Notes under the pieces: generated by a model
The model's database searches: none
What the model saw: the letters and a program-made list of their open reading frames with translations, nothing else
What the model was told of the DNA's origin: nothing
Position numbers and translations under genes: made by a program
Source of the DNA: Sepiola atlantica
Lineage: Eukaryota > Mollusca > Cephalopoda > Sepiida > Sepiolidae
Direction of reading: 5' to 3'
NCBI GenBank assembly: GCA_963556195.1
Contig: OY744528.1
Location: 60,020,161 to 60,084,160 of the forward strand
Length of the DNA stretch: 64,000 nt
In this document: one piece after another, positions 11,841-26,100 of the stretch
How positions within the stretch are numbered: the first letter of the stretch is position 1
How the letters are laid out: every line of letters starts with the position of its first letter

Positions 11841-12180
11841 CCCTTGTGCGGGGATATATATTATTTCGATTTCTGCTTGGTCGGCAGCAAATCTTGGAAA
11901 CGTCATCTTACTCCACCGTTGAAATTCGTCCCTTGTGCGGGGATATATATTATTTCGATTTCTGCTTGGTCGGCAGCAAATCTTAGAAACGTCATCTTAC
12001 TCCACCGTTGAAATTCGTCCCTTGTGCGGGGATATATATTATTTCGATTTCTGCTTGGTCGGCAGCAAATCTTGGAAACGTCATCTTTCCTCCACCGTTG
12101 AAATTCGTCCCTTGTGCGGGGATATATATTATTTCGATTTCTGCTTGGTCGGCAGCAAATCTTAGAAACGTCATCTTACT
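11440..12180. repeat. 178-bp dimeric higher-order repeat inside the satellite
   Basis: Units carrying CTTAGAA and CTTGGAA alternate regularly over about eight units, so the true local period is 178 bp. The same alternation recurs around 16.6-16.9 kb and 20.8-21.3 kb as part of duplicated blocks. Confidence 0.8.
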
Positions 12181-12380
12181 CCACCGTTGAAATTCGTCCC
12201 TTGTTCGAGGATATATATTATTTCGATTTCTGCTTGGTCGTCAGCAAATCTTGGAAACGTCATCTTACTCCACCGTTGAAATTCGTCCCTTGTTCGAGGA
12301 TATATATTATTTCGATTTCTGCTTGGTCGGCAGCAAATCTTGGAAACGTCATCTTACTCCACCGTTGAAATTCGTCCCTT

Positions 12381-15300
12381 GTGCGGGGATATATATTATT
12401 TCGATTTCTGCTTGGTCGGCAGCAAATCTTAGAAACGTCATCTTACTCCACCGTTGAAATTCGTCCCTTGTGCGGGGATATATATTATGTCGATTTCTGC
12501 TTGGTCGGCAGCAAATCTTGGAAACGTCATGTTACTCCACCGTTGAAATTCGTCTCTTGTACGGGGATATATATAATTTCGATTTCTGCTTGGTCGGCAG
12601 CAAATCTTGGAAACGTCATCTTACTCCACCGTTGAAATTCGTCCCTTGTGCGGGGATATATATTATTTCGATTTCTGCTTGGTCGGCAGCAAATCTTGTA
12701 AACGTCATCTTTCCTCCACCGTTGAAATTCGTCCCTTGTGCGGGGATATATATTATTTCGATTTCTGCTTGGTCGGCAGCAAATCTTGGAAACGTCATCT
12801 TTCCTCCACCGTTGAAATTCGTCCCTTGTGCGGGGATATATATTATTTCGATTTCTGCTTGGTCGGCAGCAAATCTTGGAAACGTCATCTTACTCCACCG
12901 TTGAAATTCGTCCCTTGTACGGGGATATATATTATTTCGATTTCTGCTTGGTCGGCAGCAAATCTTGGAAACGTCATCTTACTCCACCGTTGAAATTCGT
13001 CCCTTGTGCGGGGATATATATATTATTCTGATTTATGCTTGGTCGGCAGCAAATCTTGGAAACGTCATCTTACTCCACCGTTGAAATTCGTCCCTTGTTC
13101 GAGGATATATATTATTTCGATTTCTGCTTGGTCGGCAGCAAATCTTGGAAACGTCATCTTACTCCACCGTTGAAATTCGTCCCTTGTGCGGGGATATATA
13201 TTATTTCGATTTCTGCTTGGTCGGCAGCAAATCTTAGAAACGTCATCTTACTCCACCGTTGAAATTCGTCCCTTGTGCGGGGATATATATTATTTCGATT
13301 TCAGCTTGGTCGGCAGCAAATCTTGGAAACGTCATCTTACTCCACCGTTGAAATTCGTCCCTTGTGCGGGGATATATATTATTTCGATTTCTGCTTGGTC
13401 GGCAGCAAATCTTGGAAACGTCATCTTACTCCACCGTTGAAATTCGTCCCTTGTGCGGGGATATATATTATTTCGATTTCTGCTTGGTCGGCAGCAAATC
13501 TTGGAAACGTCATCTTACTCCACCGTTGAAATTCGTCCCTTGTGCGGGGATATATATTATTTCGATTTCTGCTTGGTCGGCAGCAAATCTTGGAAACGTC
13601 ATCTTTCCTCCACCGTTGAAATTCGTCCCTTGTGCGGGGATATATATTATTTCGATTTCTGCTTGGTCGGCAGCAAATCTTAGAAACGTCATCTTACTCC
13701 ACCGTTGAAATTCGTCCTTTGTGCGGGGATATATATTATTTCGATTTCTGCTTGGTCGGCAGCAAATCTTGGAAACGTCATCTTACTCCACCGTTGAAAT
13801 TCGTCCCTTGTGCGGGGATATATATTATTTCGATTTCTGCTTGGTCGGCAGCAAATCTTAGAAACGTCATCTGACTCCACCGTTGAAATTCGTCCCTTGT
13901 GCGGGGATATATATTATTTCGATTTCTGCTTGGTCGGCAGCAAATCTTGGAAACGTCATCTTACTCCACCGTTGAAATTCGTCCCTTGTGCGGGGATATA
14001 TATTATTTCGATTTCTGCTTGGTCGGCAGCAAATCTTAGAAACGTCATCTTACTCCACCGTTGAAATTCGTCCCTTGTTCGAGGATATATATTATTTCGA
14101 TTTCTGCTTGGTCGGCAGCAAATCTTAGAAACGTCATCTTACTCCACCGTTGAAATTCGTCCCTTGTTCGAGGATATATATTATTTCGATTTCTGCTTGG
14201 TCGGCAGCAAATCTTGGAAACGTCATCTTACTCCACCGTTGAAATTCGTCCCTTGTTCGTTGATATATATTATTTCGATTTCTGCTTGGTCGGCAGCAAA
14301 TCTTGGAAACGTCATCTTACTCCACCGTTGAAATTCGTCCCTTGTGCGGGGATATATATTATTTCGATTTCTGCTTGGTCGGCAGCAAATCTTGGAAACG
14401 TCATCTTACTCCACCGTTGAAATTCGTCCCTTGTGCGGGGATATATATTATTTCGATTTCTGCTTGGTCGGCAGCAAATCTTAGAAACGTCATCTTACTC
14501 CACCGTTGAAATTCGTCCCTTGTTCGAGGATATATATTATTTCGATTTCTGCTTGGTCGGCAGCAAATCTTAGAAACGTCATCTTACTCCACCGTTGAAA
14601 TTCGTCCCTTGTTCGAGGATATATATTATTTCGATTTCTGCTTGGTCGGCAGCAAATCTTAGAAACGTCATCTTACTCCACCGTTGAAATTCGTCCCTTA
14701 TTCGAGGATATATATTATTTCGATTTCTGCTTGGTCGGCAGCAAATCTTGGAAACGTCATCTTACTCCACCGTTGAAATTCGTCCCTTGTGCGGGGATAT
14801 ATATTATTTCGATTTCTGCTTGGTCGGCAGCAAATCTTGGAAACGTCATCTTACTCCACCGTTGAAATTCGTCCCTTGTGCGGGGATATATATTATTTCG
14901 ATTTCTGCTTGGTCGGCAGCAAATCTTAGAAACGTCATCTTACTCCACCGTTGAAATTCGTCCCTTGTTCGAGGATATATATTATTTCGATTTCTGCTTG
15001 GTCGGCAGCAAATCTTAGAAACGTCATCTTACTCCACCGTTGAAATTCGTCCCTTGTTCGAGGATATATATTATTTCGATTTCTGCTTGGTCGGCAGCAA
15101 ATCTTGGAAACGTCATCTTACTCCACCGTTGAAATTCGTCCCTTGTGCGGGGATATATATTATTTCGATTTCTGCTTGGTCGGCAGCAAATCTTAGAAAC
15201 GTCATCTTACTCCACCGTTGAAATTCGTCCCTTGTGCGGGGATATATATTATTTCGATTTCTGCTTGGTCGGCAGCAAATCTTGGAAACGTCATCTTACT

Positions 15301-15800
15301 CCACCGTTGAAATTCGTCCCTTGTGCGGGGATATATATTATTTCGATTTCTGCTTGGTCGGCAGCAAATCTTGGAAACGTCATCTTACTCCACCGTTGAA
15401 ATTCGTCCCTTGTGCGGGGATATATATTATTTCGATTTCTGCTTGGTCGGCAGCAAATCTTAGAAACGTCATCACACTTCACCGTTGAAATTCGTCCCTT
15501 GTGCGGGGATATATATTATTTCGATTTCTGCTTGGTCGGCAGCAAATCTTAGAAACGTCATCTTACTCCACCGTTGAAATTCGTCCCTTGTTCGAGGATA
15601 TATATTATTTCGATTTCTGCTTGGTCGTCAGCAAATCTTGGAAACGTCATCTTACTCCACCGTTGAAATTCGTCCCTTGTTCGAGGATATATATTATTTC
15701 GATTTCTGCTTGGTCGGCAGCAAATCTTGGAAACGTCATCTTACTCCACCGTTGAAATTCGTCCCTTGTGCGGGGATATATATTATTTCGATTTCTGCTT
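12381..15800. repeat. Higher-order block H1, duplicated at 21216-24725
   Basis: Private variants recur at a constant offset of 8924-8925 bp. They include CATCTGACTCC near 13870 and 22796, CCCTTATTCGAGG near 14695 and 23620, CATCACACTTCACC near 15470 and 24395, and CTTGGTCGTCAGC near 15625 and 24550. The offset steps by one base because of an extra T near 22375, and by one unit (89 bp) near the left end. Confidence 0.9.
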
Positions 15801-17149
15801 GGTCGGCAGCAAATCTTGGAAACGTCATCTTACTCCACCGTTGAAATTCGTCCCTTGTGCGGGGATATATATATTATTCTTATTTATGCTTGGTCGGCAG
15901 CAAATCTTGGAAACGTCATCTTACTCCACCGTTGAAATTCGTCCCTTGTTCGAGGATATATATTATTTCGATTTCTGCTTGGTCGGCAGCAAATCTTGGA
16001 AACGTCATCTTACTCCACCGTTGAAATTCGTCCCTTGTGCGGGGATATATATTATTTCGATTTCTGCTTGGTCGGCAGCAAATCTTGGAAACGTCATCTT
16101 ACTCCACCGTTGAAATTCGTCCCTTGTGCGGGGATATATATATTATTCTTATTTATGCTTGGTCGGCAGCAAATCTTGGAAACGTCATCTTACTCCACCG
16201 TTGAAATTCGCTCCTTGTTCGAGGATATATATTATTTCGATTTCTGCTTGGTCGGCAGCAAATCTTGGAAACGTCATCTTACTCCACCGTTGAAATTCGT
16301 CCCTTGTGCGGGGATATATATTATTTCGATTTCTGCTTGGTCGGCAGCAAATCTTAGAAACGTCATCTTACTCCACCGTTGAAATTCGTCCCTTGTGCGG
16401 GGATATATATTATTTCGATTTCTGCTTGGTCGGCAGCAAATCTTAGAAACGTCATCTTACTCCACCGTTGAAATTCGTCCCTTGTTCGAGGATATATATT
16501 ATTTCGATTTCTGCTTGGTCGGCAGCAAATCTTAGAAACGTCATCTTACTCCACCGTTGAAATTCGTCCCTTGTTCGAGGATATATATTATTTCGATTTC
16601 TGCTTGGTCGGCAGCAAATCTTGGAAACGTCATCTTACTCCACCGTTGAAATTCGTCCCTTGTGCGGGGATATATATTATTTCGATTTCTGCTTGGTCGG
16701 CAGCAAATCTTAGAAACGTCATCTTACTCCACCGTTGAAATTCGTCCCTTGTGCGGGGATATATATTATTTCGATTTCTGCTTGGTCGGCAGCAAATCTT
16801 GGAAACGTCATCTTACTCCACCGTTGAAATTCGTCCCTTGTGCGGGGATATATATTATTTCGATTTCTGCTTGGTCGGCAGCAAATCTTAGAAACGTCAT
16901 CTTACTCCACCGTTGAAATTCGTCCCTTGTGCGGGGATATATATTATTTCGATTTCTGCTTGGTCGGCAGCAAATCTTAGAAACGTCATCTTACTCCACC
17001 GTTGAAATTCGTCCCTTGTTCGAGGATATATATTATTTCGATTTCTGCTTGGTCGTCAGCAAATCTTGGAAACGTCATCTTACTCCACCGTTGAAATTCG
17101 TCCCTTGTTCGAGGATATATATTATTTCGATTTCTGCTTGGTCGGCAGC

Positions 17150-18240
17150 AAATCTTGGAAACGTCATCTTACTCCACCGTTGAAATTCGTCCCTTGTGCG
17201 GGGATATATATTATTTCGATTTCTGCTTGGTCGGCAGCAAATCTTGGAAACGTCATCTTACTCCACCGTTGAAATTCGTCCCTTGTGCGGGGATATATAT
17301 TATTTCAATTTCTGCTTGGTCGGCAGCAAATCTTGTAAACGTCATCTTTCCTCCACCGTTGAAATTCGTCCCTTGTGCGGGGATATATATTATTTCGATT
17401 TCAGCTTGGTCGGCAGCAAATCTTGGAAACGTCATCTTTCCTCCACCGTTGAAATTCGTCCCTTGTGCGGGGATATATATTATTTCGATTTCTGCTTGGT
17501 CGGCAGCAAATCTTGGAAACGTCATCTTACTCCACCGTTGAAATTCGTCCCTTGTACGGGGATATATATTATTTCGATTTCTGCTTGGTCGGCAGCAAAT
17601 CTTGGAAACGTCATCTTACTCCACCGTTGAAATTCGTCCCTTGTGCGGGGATATATATATTATTCTGATTTATGCTTGGTCGGCAGCAAATCTTGGAAAC
17701 GTCATCTTACTCCACCGTTGAAATTCGTCCCTTGTTCGAGGATATATATTATTTCGATTTCTGCTTGGTCGGCAGCAAATCTTGGAAACGTCATCTTACT
17801 CCACCGTTGAAATTCGTCCCTTGTGCGGGGATATATATTATTTCGATTTCTGCTTGGTCGGCAGCAAATCTTAGAAACGTCATCTTACTCCACCGTTGAA
17901 ATTCGTCCCTTGTGCGGGGATATATATTATTTCGATTTCTGCTTGGTCGGCAGCAAATCTTGGAAACGTCATCTTACTCCACCGTTGAAATTCGTCCCTT
18001 GTGCGGGGATATATATTATTTCGATTTCTGCTTGGTCGGCAGCAAATCTTGGAAACGTCATCTTACTCCACCGTTGAAATTCGTCCCTTGTGCGGGGATA
18101 TATATTATTTCGATTTCTGCTTGGTCGGCAGCAAATCTTGGAAACGTCATCTTACTCCACCGTTGAAATTCGTCCCTTGTGCGGGGATATATATTATTTC
18201 GATTTCTGCTTGGTCGGCAGCAAATCTTGGAAACGTCATC
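17150..18240. repeat. Higher-order block H2, copies near 12.6-13.6 kb and 21.4-22.5 kb
   Basis: Strings of unit types (CTTGTAAACG plus CTTTCC units, GTACGGGG unit, 91-bp unit with CTGATTTATG, GTTCGAGG unit, CTTAGAA unit) recur in the same order at offsets of 4637 bp from the first copy and 4287 bp to the third. Confidence 0.88.
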
Positions 18241-18339
18241 TTTCCTCCACCGTTGAAATTCGTCCCTTGTGCGGGGATATATATTATTTCGATTTCTGCT
18301 TGGTCGGCAGCAAATCTTGGAAACGTCATCTTACTCCAC

Positions 18340-20140
18340 CGTTGAAATTCGTCCCTTGTGCGGGGATATATATTATTTCGATTTCTGCTTGGTCGGCAGC
18401 AAATCTTAGAAACGTCATCTTACTCCACCGTTGAAATTCGTCCCTTGTGCGGGGATATATATTATTTCGATTTCTGCTTGGTCGGCAGCAAATCTTGGAA
18501 ACGTCATCTTACTCCACCGTTGAAATTCGTCCCTTGTGCGGGGATATATATTATTTCGATTTCTGCTTGGTCGGCAGCAAATCTTGGAAACGTCATCTTA
18601 CTCCACCGTTGAAATTCGTCCCTTGTGCGGGGATATATATTATTTCGATTTCTGCTTGGTCGGCAGCAAATCTTAGAAACGTCATCACACTTCACCGTTG
18701 AAATTCGTCCCTTGTGCGGGGATATATATTATTTCGATTTCTGCTTGGTCGGCAGCAAATCTTAGAAACGTCATCTTACTCCACCGTTGAAATTCGTCCC
18801 TTGTTCGAGGATATATATTATTTCGATTTCTGCTTGGTCGTCAGCAAATCTTGGAAACGTCATCTTACTCCACCGTTGAAATTCGTCCCTTGTTCGAGGA
18901 TATATATTATTTCGATTTCTGCTTGGTCGGCAGCAAATCTTGGAAACGTCATCTTACTCCACCGTTGAAATTCGTCCCTTGTGCGGGGATATATATTATT
19001 TCGATTTCTGCTTGGTCGGCAGCAAATCTTAGAAACGTCATCTTACTCCACCGTTGAAATTCGTCCCTTGTGATGGGATATATATTATTTCGATTTCTGC
19101 TTGGTCGGCAGCAAATCTTGGAAACGTCATCTTACTCCACCGTTGAAATTCGTCTCTTGTACGGGGATATATATAATTTCGATTTCTGCTTGGTCGGCAG
19201 CAAATCTTGGAAACGTCATCTTACTCCACCGTTGAAATTCGTCCCTTGTGCGGGGATATATATTATTTCGATTTCTGCTTGGTCGGCAGCAAATCTTGGA
19301 AACGTCATCTTACTCCACCGTTGAAATTCGTCCTTTGTGCGGGGATATATATTATTTCAATTTCTGCTTGGTCGGCAGCAAATCTTGTAAACGTCATCTT
19401 TCCTCCACCGTTGAAATTCGTCCCTTGTGCGGGGATATATATATTATTTCGATTTCTGCTTGGTCGGCAGCAAATCTTGGAAACGTCATCTTTCCTCCAC
19501 CGTTGAAATTCGTCCCTTGTGCGGGGATATATATTATTTCGATTTCTGCTTGGTCGGCAGCAAATCTTGGAAACGTCATCTTACTCCACCGTTGAAATTC
19601 GTCCCTTGTACGGGGATATATATTATTTCGATTTCTGCTTGGTCGGCAGCAAATCCTGGAAACGTCATCTTACTCCACCGTTGAAATTCGTCCCTTGTGC
19701 GGGGATATATATTATTTCAATTTCTGCTTGGTCGGCAGCAAATCTTGTAAACGTCATCTTTCCTCCACCGTTGAAATTCGTCCCTTGTGCGGGGATATAT
19801 ATTATTTCGATTTCTGCTTGGTCGGCAGCAAATCTTGGAAACGTCATCTTTCCTCCACCGTTGAAATTCGTCCCTTGTGCGGGGATATATATTATTTCGA
19901 TTTCTGCTTGGTCGGCAGCAAATCTTGGAAACGTCATCTTACTCCACCGTTGAAATTCGTCCCTTGTGCGGGGATATATATTATTTCGATTTCTGCTTGG
20001 TCGGCAGCAAATATTGGAAACGTCATCTTACTCCACCGTTGAAATTCGTCCCTTGTGCGGGGATATATATATTATTCTGATTTATGCTTGGTCGGCAGCA
20101 AATCTTGGAAACGTCATCTTACTCCACCGTTGAAATTCGT
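18340..20140. repeat. Higher-order block H3, duplicated at 24050-25850
   Basis: At an offset of 5712 bp both blocks share unique variants: GTGATGGGAT near 19071 and 24783, AATCCTGG near 19652 and 25364, AAATATTGG near 20010 and 25722, and CATCACACTTC near 18685 and 24397. The match ends near 20130/25845, where the next unit type differs. H1 and H3 overlap at 24.05-24.73 kb, so the exchanges are nested. Confidence 0.9.
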
Positions 20141-23100
20141 CCCTTGTGCGGGGATATATATTATTTCGATTTCTGCTTGGTCGGCAGCAAATCTTGGAAA
20201 CGTCATCTTACTCCACCGTTGAAATTCGTCCCTTGTGCGGGGATATATATTATTTCGATTTCTGCTTGGTCGGCAGCAAATCTTGGAAACGTCATCTTAC
20301 TCCACCGTTGAAATTCGTCCCTTGTGCGGGGATATATATATTATTCTTATTTATGCTTGGTCGGCAGCAAATCTTGGAAACGTCATCTTACTCCACCGTT
20401 GAAATTCGTCCCTTGTTCGAGGATATATATTATTTCGATTTCTGCTTGGTCGGCAGCAAATCTTGGAAACGTCATCTTACTCCACCGTTGAAATTCGTCC
20501 CTTGTGCGGGGATATATATTATTTCGATTTCTGCTTGGTCGGCAGCAAATCTTAGAAACGTCATCTTACTCCACCGTTGAAATTCGTCCCTTGTGCGGGG
20601 ATATATATTATTTCGATTTCTGCTTGGTCGGCAGCAAATCTTAGAAACGTCATCTTACTCCACCGTTGAAATTCGTCCCTTGTTCGAGGATATATATTAT
20701 TTCGATTTCTGCTTGGTCGGCAGCAAATCTTAGAAACGTCATCTTACTCCACCGTTGAAATTCGTCCCTTGTTCGAGGATATATATTATTTCGATTTCTG
20801 CTTGGTCGGCAGCAAATCTTGGAAACGTCATCTTACTCCACCGTTGAAATTCGTCCCTTGTGCGGGGATATATATTATTTCGATTTCTGCTTGGTCGGCA
20901 GCAAATCTTAGAAACGTCATCTTACTCCACCGTTGAAATTCGTCCCTTGTGCGGGGATATATATTATTTCGATTTCTGCTTGGTCGGCAGCAAATCTTGG
21001 AAACGTCATCTTACTCCACCGTTGAAATTCGTCCCTTGTGCGGGGATATATATTATTTCGATTTCTGCTTGGTCGGCAGCAAATCTTAGAAACGTCATCT
21101 TACTCCACCGTTGAAATTCGTCCCTTGTTCGAGGATATATATTATTTCGATTTCTGCTTGGTCGGCAGCAAATCTTGGAAACGTCATCTTACTCCACCGT
21201 TGAAATTCGTCCCTTGTGCGGGGATATATATTATTTCGATTTCTGCTTGGTCGGCAGCAAATCTTAGAAACGTCATCTTACTCCACCGTTGAAATTCGTC
21301 CCTTGTGCGGGGATATATATTATTTCGATTTCTGCTTGGTCGGCAGCAAATCTTGGAAACGTCATGTTACTCCACCGTTGAAATTCGTCTCTTGTACGGG
21401 GATATATTTAATTTCGATTTCTGCTTGGTCGGCAGCAAATCTTGGAAACGTCATCTTACTCCACCGTTGAAATTCGTCCCTTGTGCGGGGATATATATTA
21501 TTTCGATTTCTGCTTGGTCGGCAGCAAATCTTGGAAACGTCATCTTACTCCACCGTTGAAATTCGTCCCTTGTGCGGGGATATATATTATTTCAATTTCT
21601 GCTTGGTCGGCAGCAAATCTTGTAAACGTCATCTTTCCTCCACCGTTGAAATTCGTCCCTTGTGCGGGGATATATATTATTTCGATTTCTGCTTGGTCGG
21701 CAGCAAATCTTGGAAACGTCATCTTTCCTCCACCGTTGAAATTCGTCCCTTGTGCGGGGATATATATTATTTCGATTTCTGCTTGGTCGGCAGCAAATCT
21801 TGGAAACGTCATCTTACTCCACCGTTGAAATTCGTCCCTTGTACGGGGATATATATTATTTCGATTTCTGCTTGGTCGGCAGCAAATCTTGGAAACGTCA
21901 TCTTACTCCACCGTTGAAATTCGTCCCTTGTGCGGGGATATATATATTATTCTGATTTATGCTTGGTCGGCAGCAAATCTTGGAAACGTCATCTTACTCC
22001 ACCGTTGAAATTCGTCCCTTGTTCGAGGATATATATTATTTCGATTTCTGCTTGGTCGGCAGCAAATCTTGGAAACGTCATCTTACTCCACCGTTGAAAT
22101 TCGTCCCTTGTGCGGGGATATATATTATTTCGATTTCTGCTTGGTCGGCAGCAAATCTTAGAAACGTCATCTTACTCCACCGTTGAAATTCGTCCCTTGT
22201 GCGGGGATATATATTATTTCGATTTCTGCTTGGTCGGCAGCAAATCTTGGAAACGTCATCTTACTCCACCGTTGAAATTCGTCCCTTGTGCGGGGATATA
22301 TATTATTTCGATTTCTGCTTGGTCGGCAGCAAATCTTGGAAACGTCATCTTACTCCACCGTTGAAATTCGTCCCTTTGTGCGGGGATATATATTATTTCG
22401 ATTTCTGCTTGGTCGGCAGCAAATCTTGGAAACGTCATCTTACTCCACCGTTGAAATTCGTCCCTTGTGCGGGGATATATATTATTTCGATTTCTGCTTG
22501 GTCGGCAGCAAATCTTGGAAACGTCATCTTTCCTCCACCGTTGAAATTCGTCCCTTGTGCGGGGATATATATTATTTCGATTTCTGCTTGGTCGGCAGCA
22601 AATCTTAGAAACGTCATCTTACTCCACCGTTGAAATTCGTCCCTTGTGCGGGGATATATATTATTTCGATTTCTGCTTGGTCGGCAGCAAATCTTGGAAA
22701 CGTCATCTTACCTCACCGTTGAAATTCGTCCCTTGTGCGGGGATATATATTATTTCGATTTCTGCTTGGTCGGCAGCAAATCTTAGAAACGTCATCTGAC
22801 TCCACCGTTGAAATTCGTCCCTTGTGCGGGGATATATATTATTTCGATTTCTGCTTGGTCGGCAGCAAATCTTGGAAACGTCATCTTACTCCACCGTTGA
22901 AATTCGTCCCTTGTGCGGGGATATATATTATTTCGATTTCTGCTTGGTCGGCAGCAAATCTTAGAAACGTCATCTTACTCCACCGTTGAAATTCGTCCCT
23001 TGTTCGAGGATATATATTATTTCGATTTCTGCTTGGTCGGCAGCAAATCTTAGAAACGTCATCTTACTCCACCGTTGAAATTCGTCCCTTGTTCGAGGAT

Positions 23101-26100
23101 ATATATTATTTCGATTTCTGCTTGGTCGGCAGCAAATCTTGGAAACGTCATCTTACTCCACCGTTGAAATTCGTCCCTTGTTCGAGGATATATATTATTT
23201 CGATTTCTGCTTGGTCGGCAGCAAATCTTGGAAACGTCATCTTACTCCACCGTTGAAATTCGTCCCTTGTGCGGGGATATATATTATTTCGATTTCTGCT
23301 TGGTCGGCAGCAAATCTTGGAAACGTCATCTTACTCCACCGTTGAAATTCGTCCCTTGTGCGGGGATATATATTATTTCGATTTCTGCTTGGTCGGCAGC
23401 AAATCTTAGAAACGTCATCTTACTCCACCGTTGAAATTCGTCCCTTGTTCGAGGATATATATTATTTCGATTTCTGCTTGGTCGGCAGCAAATCTTAGAA
23501 ACGTCATCTTACTCCACCGTTGAAATTCGTCCCTTGTTCGAGGATATATATTATTTCGATTTCTGCTTGGTCGGCAGCAAATCTTAGAAACGTCATCTTA
23601 CTCCACCGTTGAAATTCGTCCCTTATTCGAGGATATATATTATTTCGATTTCTGCTTGGTCGGCAGCAAATCTTGGAAACGTCATCTTACTCCACCGTTG
23701 AAATTCGTCCCTTGTGCGGGGATATATATTATTTCGATTTCTGCTTGGTCGGCAGCAAATCTTGGAAACGTCATCTTACTCCACCGTTGAAATTCGTCCC
23801 TTGTGCGGGGATATATATTATTTCGATTTCTGCTTGGTCGGCAGCAAATCTTAGAAACGTCATCTTACTCCACCGTTGAAATTCGTCCCTTGTTCGAGGA
23901 TATATATTATTTCGATTTCTGCTTGGTCGGCAGCAAATCTTAGAAACGTCATCTTACTCCACCGTTGAAATTCGTCCCTTGTTCGAGGATATATATTATT
24001 TCGATTTCTGCTTGGTCGGCAGCAAATCTTGGAAACGTCATCTTACTCCACCGTTGAAATTCGTCCCTTGTGCGGGGATATATATTATTTCGATTTCTGC
24101 TTGGTCGGCAGCAAATCTTAGAAACGTCATCTTACTCCACCGTTGAAATTCGTCCCTTGTGCGGGGATATATATTATTTCGATTTCTGCTTGGTCGGCAG
24201 CAAATCTTGGAAACGTCATCTTACTCCACCGTTGAAATTCGTCCCTTGTGCGGGGATATATATTATTTCGATTTCTGCTTGGTCGGCAGCAAATCTTGGA
24301 AACGTCATCTTACTCCACCGTTGAAATTCGTCCCTTGTGCGGGGATATATATTATTTCGATTTCTGCTTGGTCGGCAGCAAATCTTAGAAACGTCATCAC
24401 ACTTCACCGTTGAAATTCGTCCCTTGTGCGGGGATATATATTATTTCGATTTCTGCTTGGTCGGCAGCAAATCTTAGAAACGTCATCTTACTCCACCGTT
24501 GAAATTCGTCCCTTGTTCGAGGATATATATTATTTCGATTTCTGCTTGGTCGTCAGCAAATCTTGGAAACGTCATCTTACTCCACCGTTGAAATTCGTCC
24601 CTTGTTCGAGGATATATATTATTTCGATTTCTGCTTGGTCGGCAGCAAATCTTGGAAACGTCATCTTACTCCACCGTTGAAATTCGTCCCTTGTGCGGGG
24701 ATATATATTATTTCGATTTCTGCTTGGTCGGCAGCAAATCTTAGAAACGTCATCTTACTCCACCGTTGAAATTCGTCCCTTGTGATGGGATATATATTAT
24801 TTCGATTTCTGCTTGGTCGGCAGCAAATCTTGGAAACGTCATCTTACTCCACCGTTGAAATTCGTCTCTTGTACGGGGATATATATAATTTCGATTTCTG
24901 CTTGGTCGGCAGCAAATCTTGGAAACGTCATCTTACTCCACCGTTGAAATTCGTCCCTTGTGCGGGGATATATATTATTTCGATTTCTGCTTGGTCGGCA
25001 GCAAATCTTGGAAACGTCATCTTACTCCACCGTTGAAATTCGTCCTTTGTGCGGGGATATATATTATTTCAATTTCTGCTTGGTCGGCAGCAAATCTTGT
25101 AAACGTCATCTTTCCTCCACCGTTGAAATTCGTCCCTTGTGCGGGGATATATATATTATTTCGATTTCTGCTTGGTCGGCAGCAAATCTTGGAAACGTCA
25201 TCTTTCCTCCACCGTTGAAATTCGTCCCTTGTGCGGGGATATATATTATTTCGATTTCTGCTTGGTCGGCAGCAAATCTTGGAAACGTCATCTTACTCCA
25301 CCGTTGAAATTCGTCCCTTGTACGGGGATATATATTATTTCGATTTCTGCTTGGTCGGCAGCAAATCCTGGAAACGTCATCTTACTCCACCGTTGAAATT
25401 CGTCCCTTGTGCGGGGATATATATTATTTCAATTTCTGCTTGGTCGGCAGCAAATCTTGTAAACGTCATCTTTCCTCCACCGTTGAAATTCGTCCCTTGT
25501 GCGGGGATATATATTATTTCGATTTCTGCTTGGTCGGCAGCAAATCTTGGAAACGTCATCTTTCCTCCACCGTTGAAATTCGTCCCTTGTGCGGGGATAT
25601 ATATTATTTCGATTTCTGCTTGGTCGGCAGCAAATCTTGGAAACGTCATCTTACTCCACCGTTGAAATTCGTCCCTTGTGCGGGGATATATATTATTTCG
25701 ATTTCTGCTTGGTCGGCAGCAAATATTGGAAACGTCATCTTACTCCACCGTTGAAATTCGTCCCTTGTGCGGGGATATATATATTATTCTGATTTATGCT
25801 TGGTCGGCAGCAAATCTTGGAAACGTCATCTTACTCCACCGTTGAAATTCGTCCCTTGTTCGAGGATATATATTATTTCGATTTCTGCTTGGTCGTCAGC
25901 AAATCTTGGAAACGTCATCTTACTCCACCGTTGAAATTCGTCCCTTGTTCGAGGATATATATTATTTCGATTTCTGCTTGGTCGGCAGCAAATCTTGGAA
26001 ACGTCATCTTACTCCACCGTTGAAATTCGTCCCTTGTGCGGGGATATATATTATTTCGATTTCTGCTTGGTCGGCAGCAAATCTTAGAAACGTCATCTTA

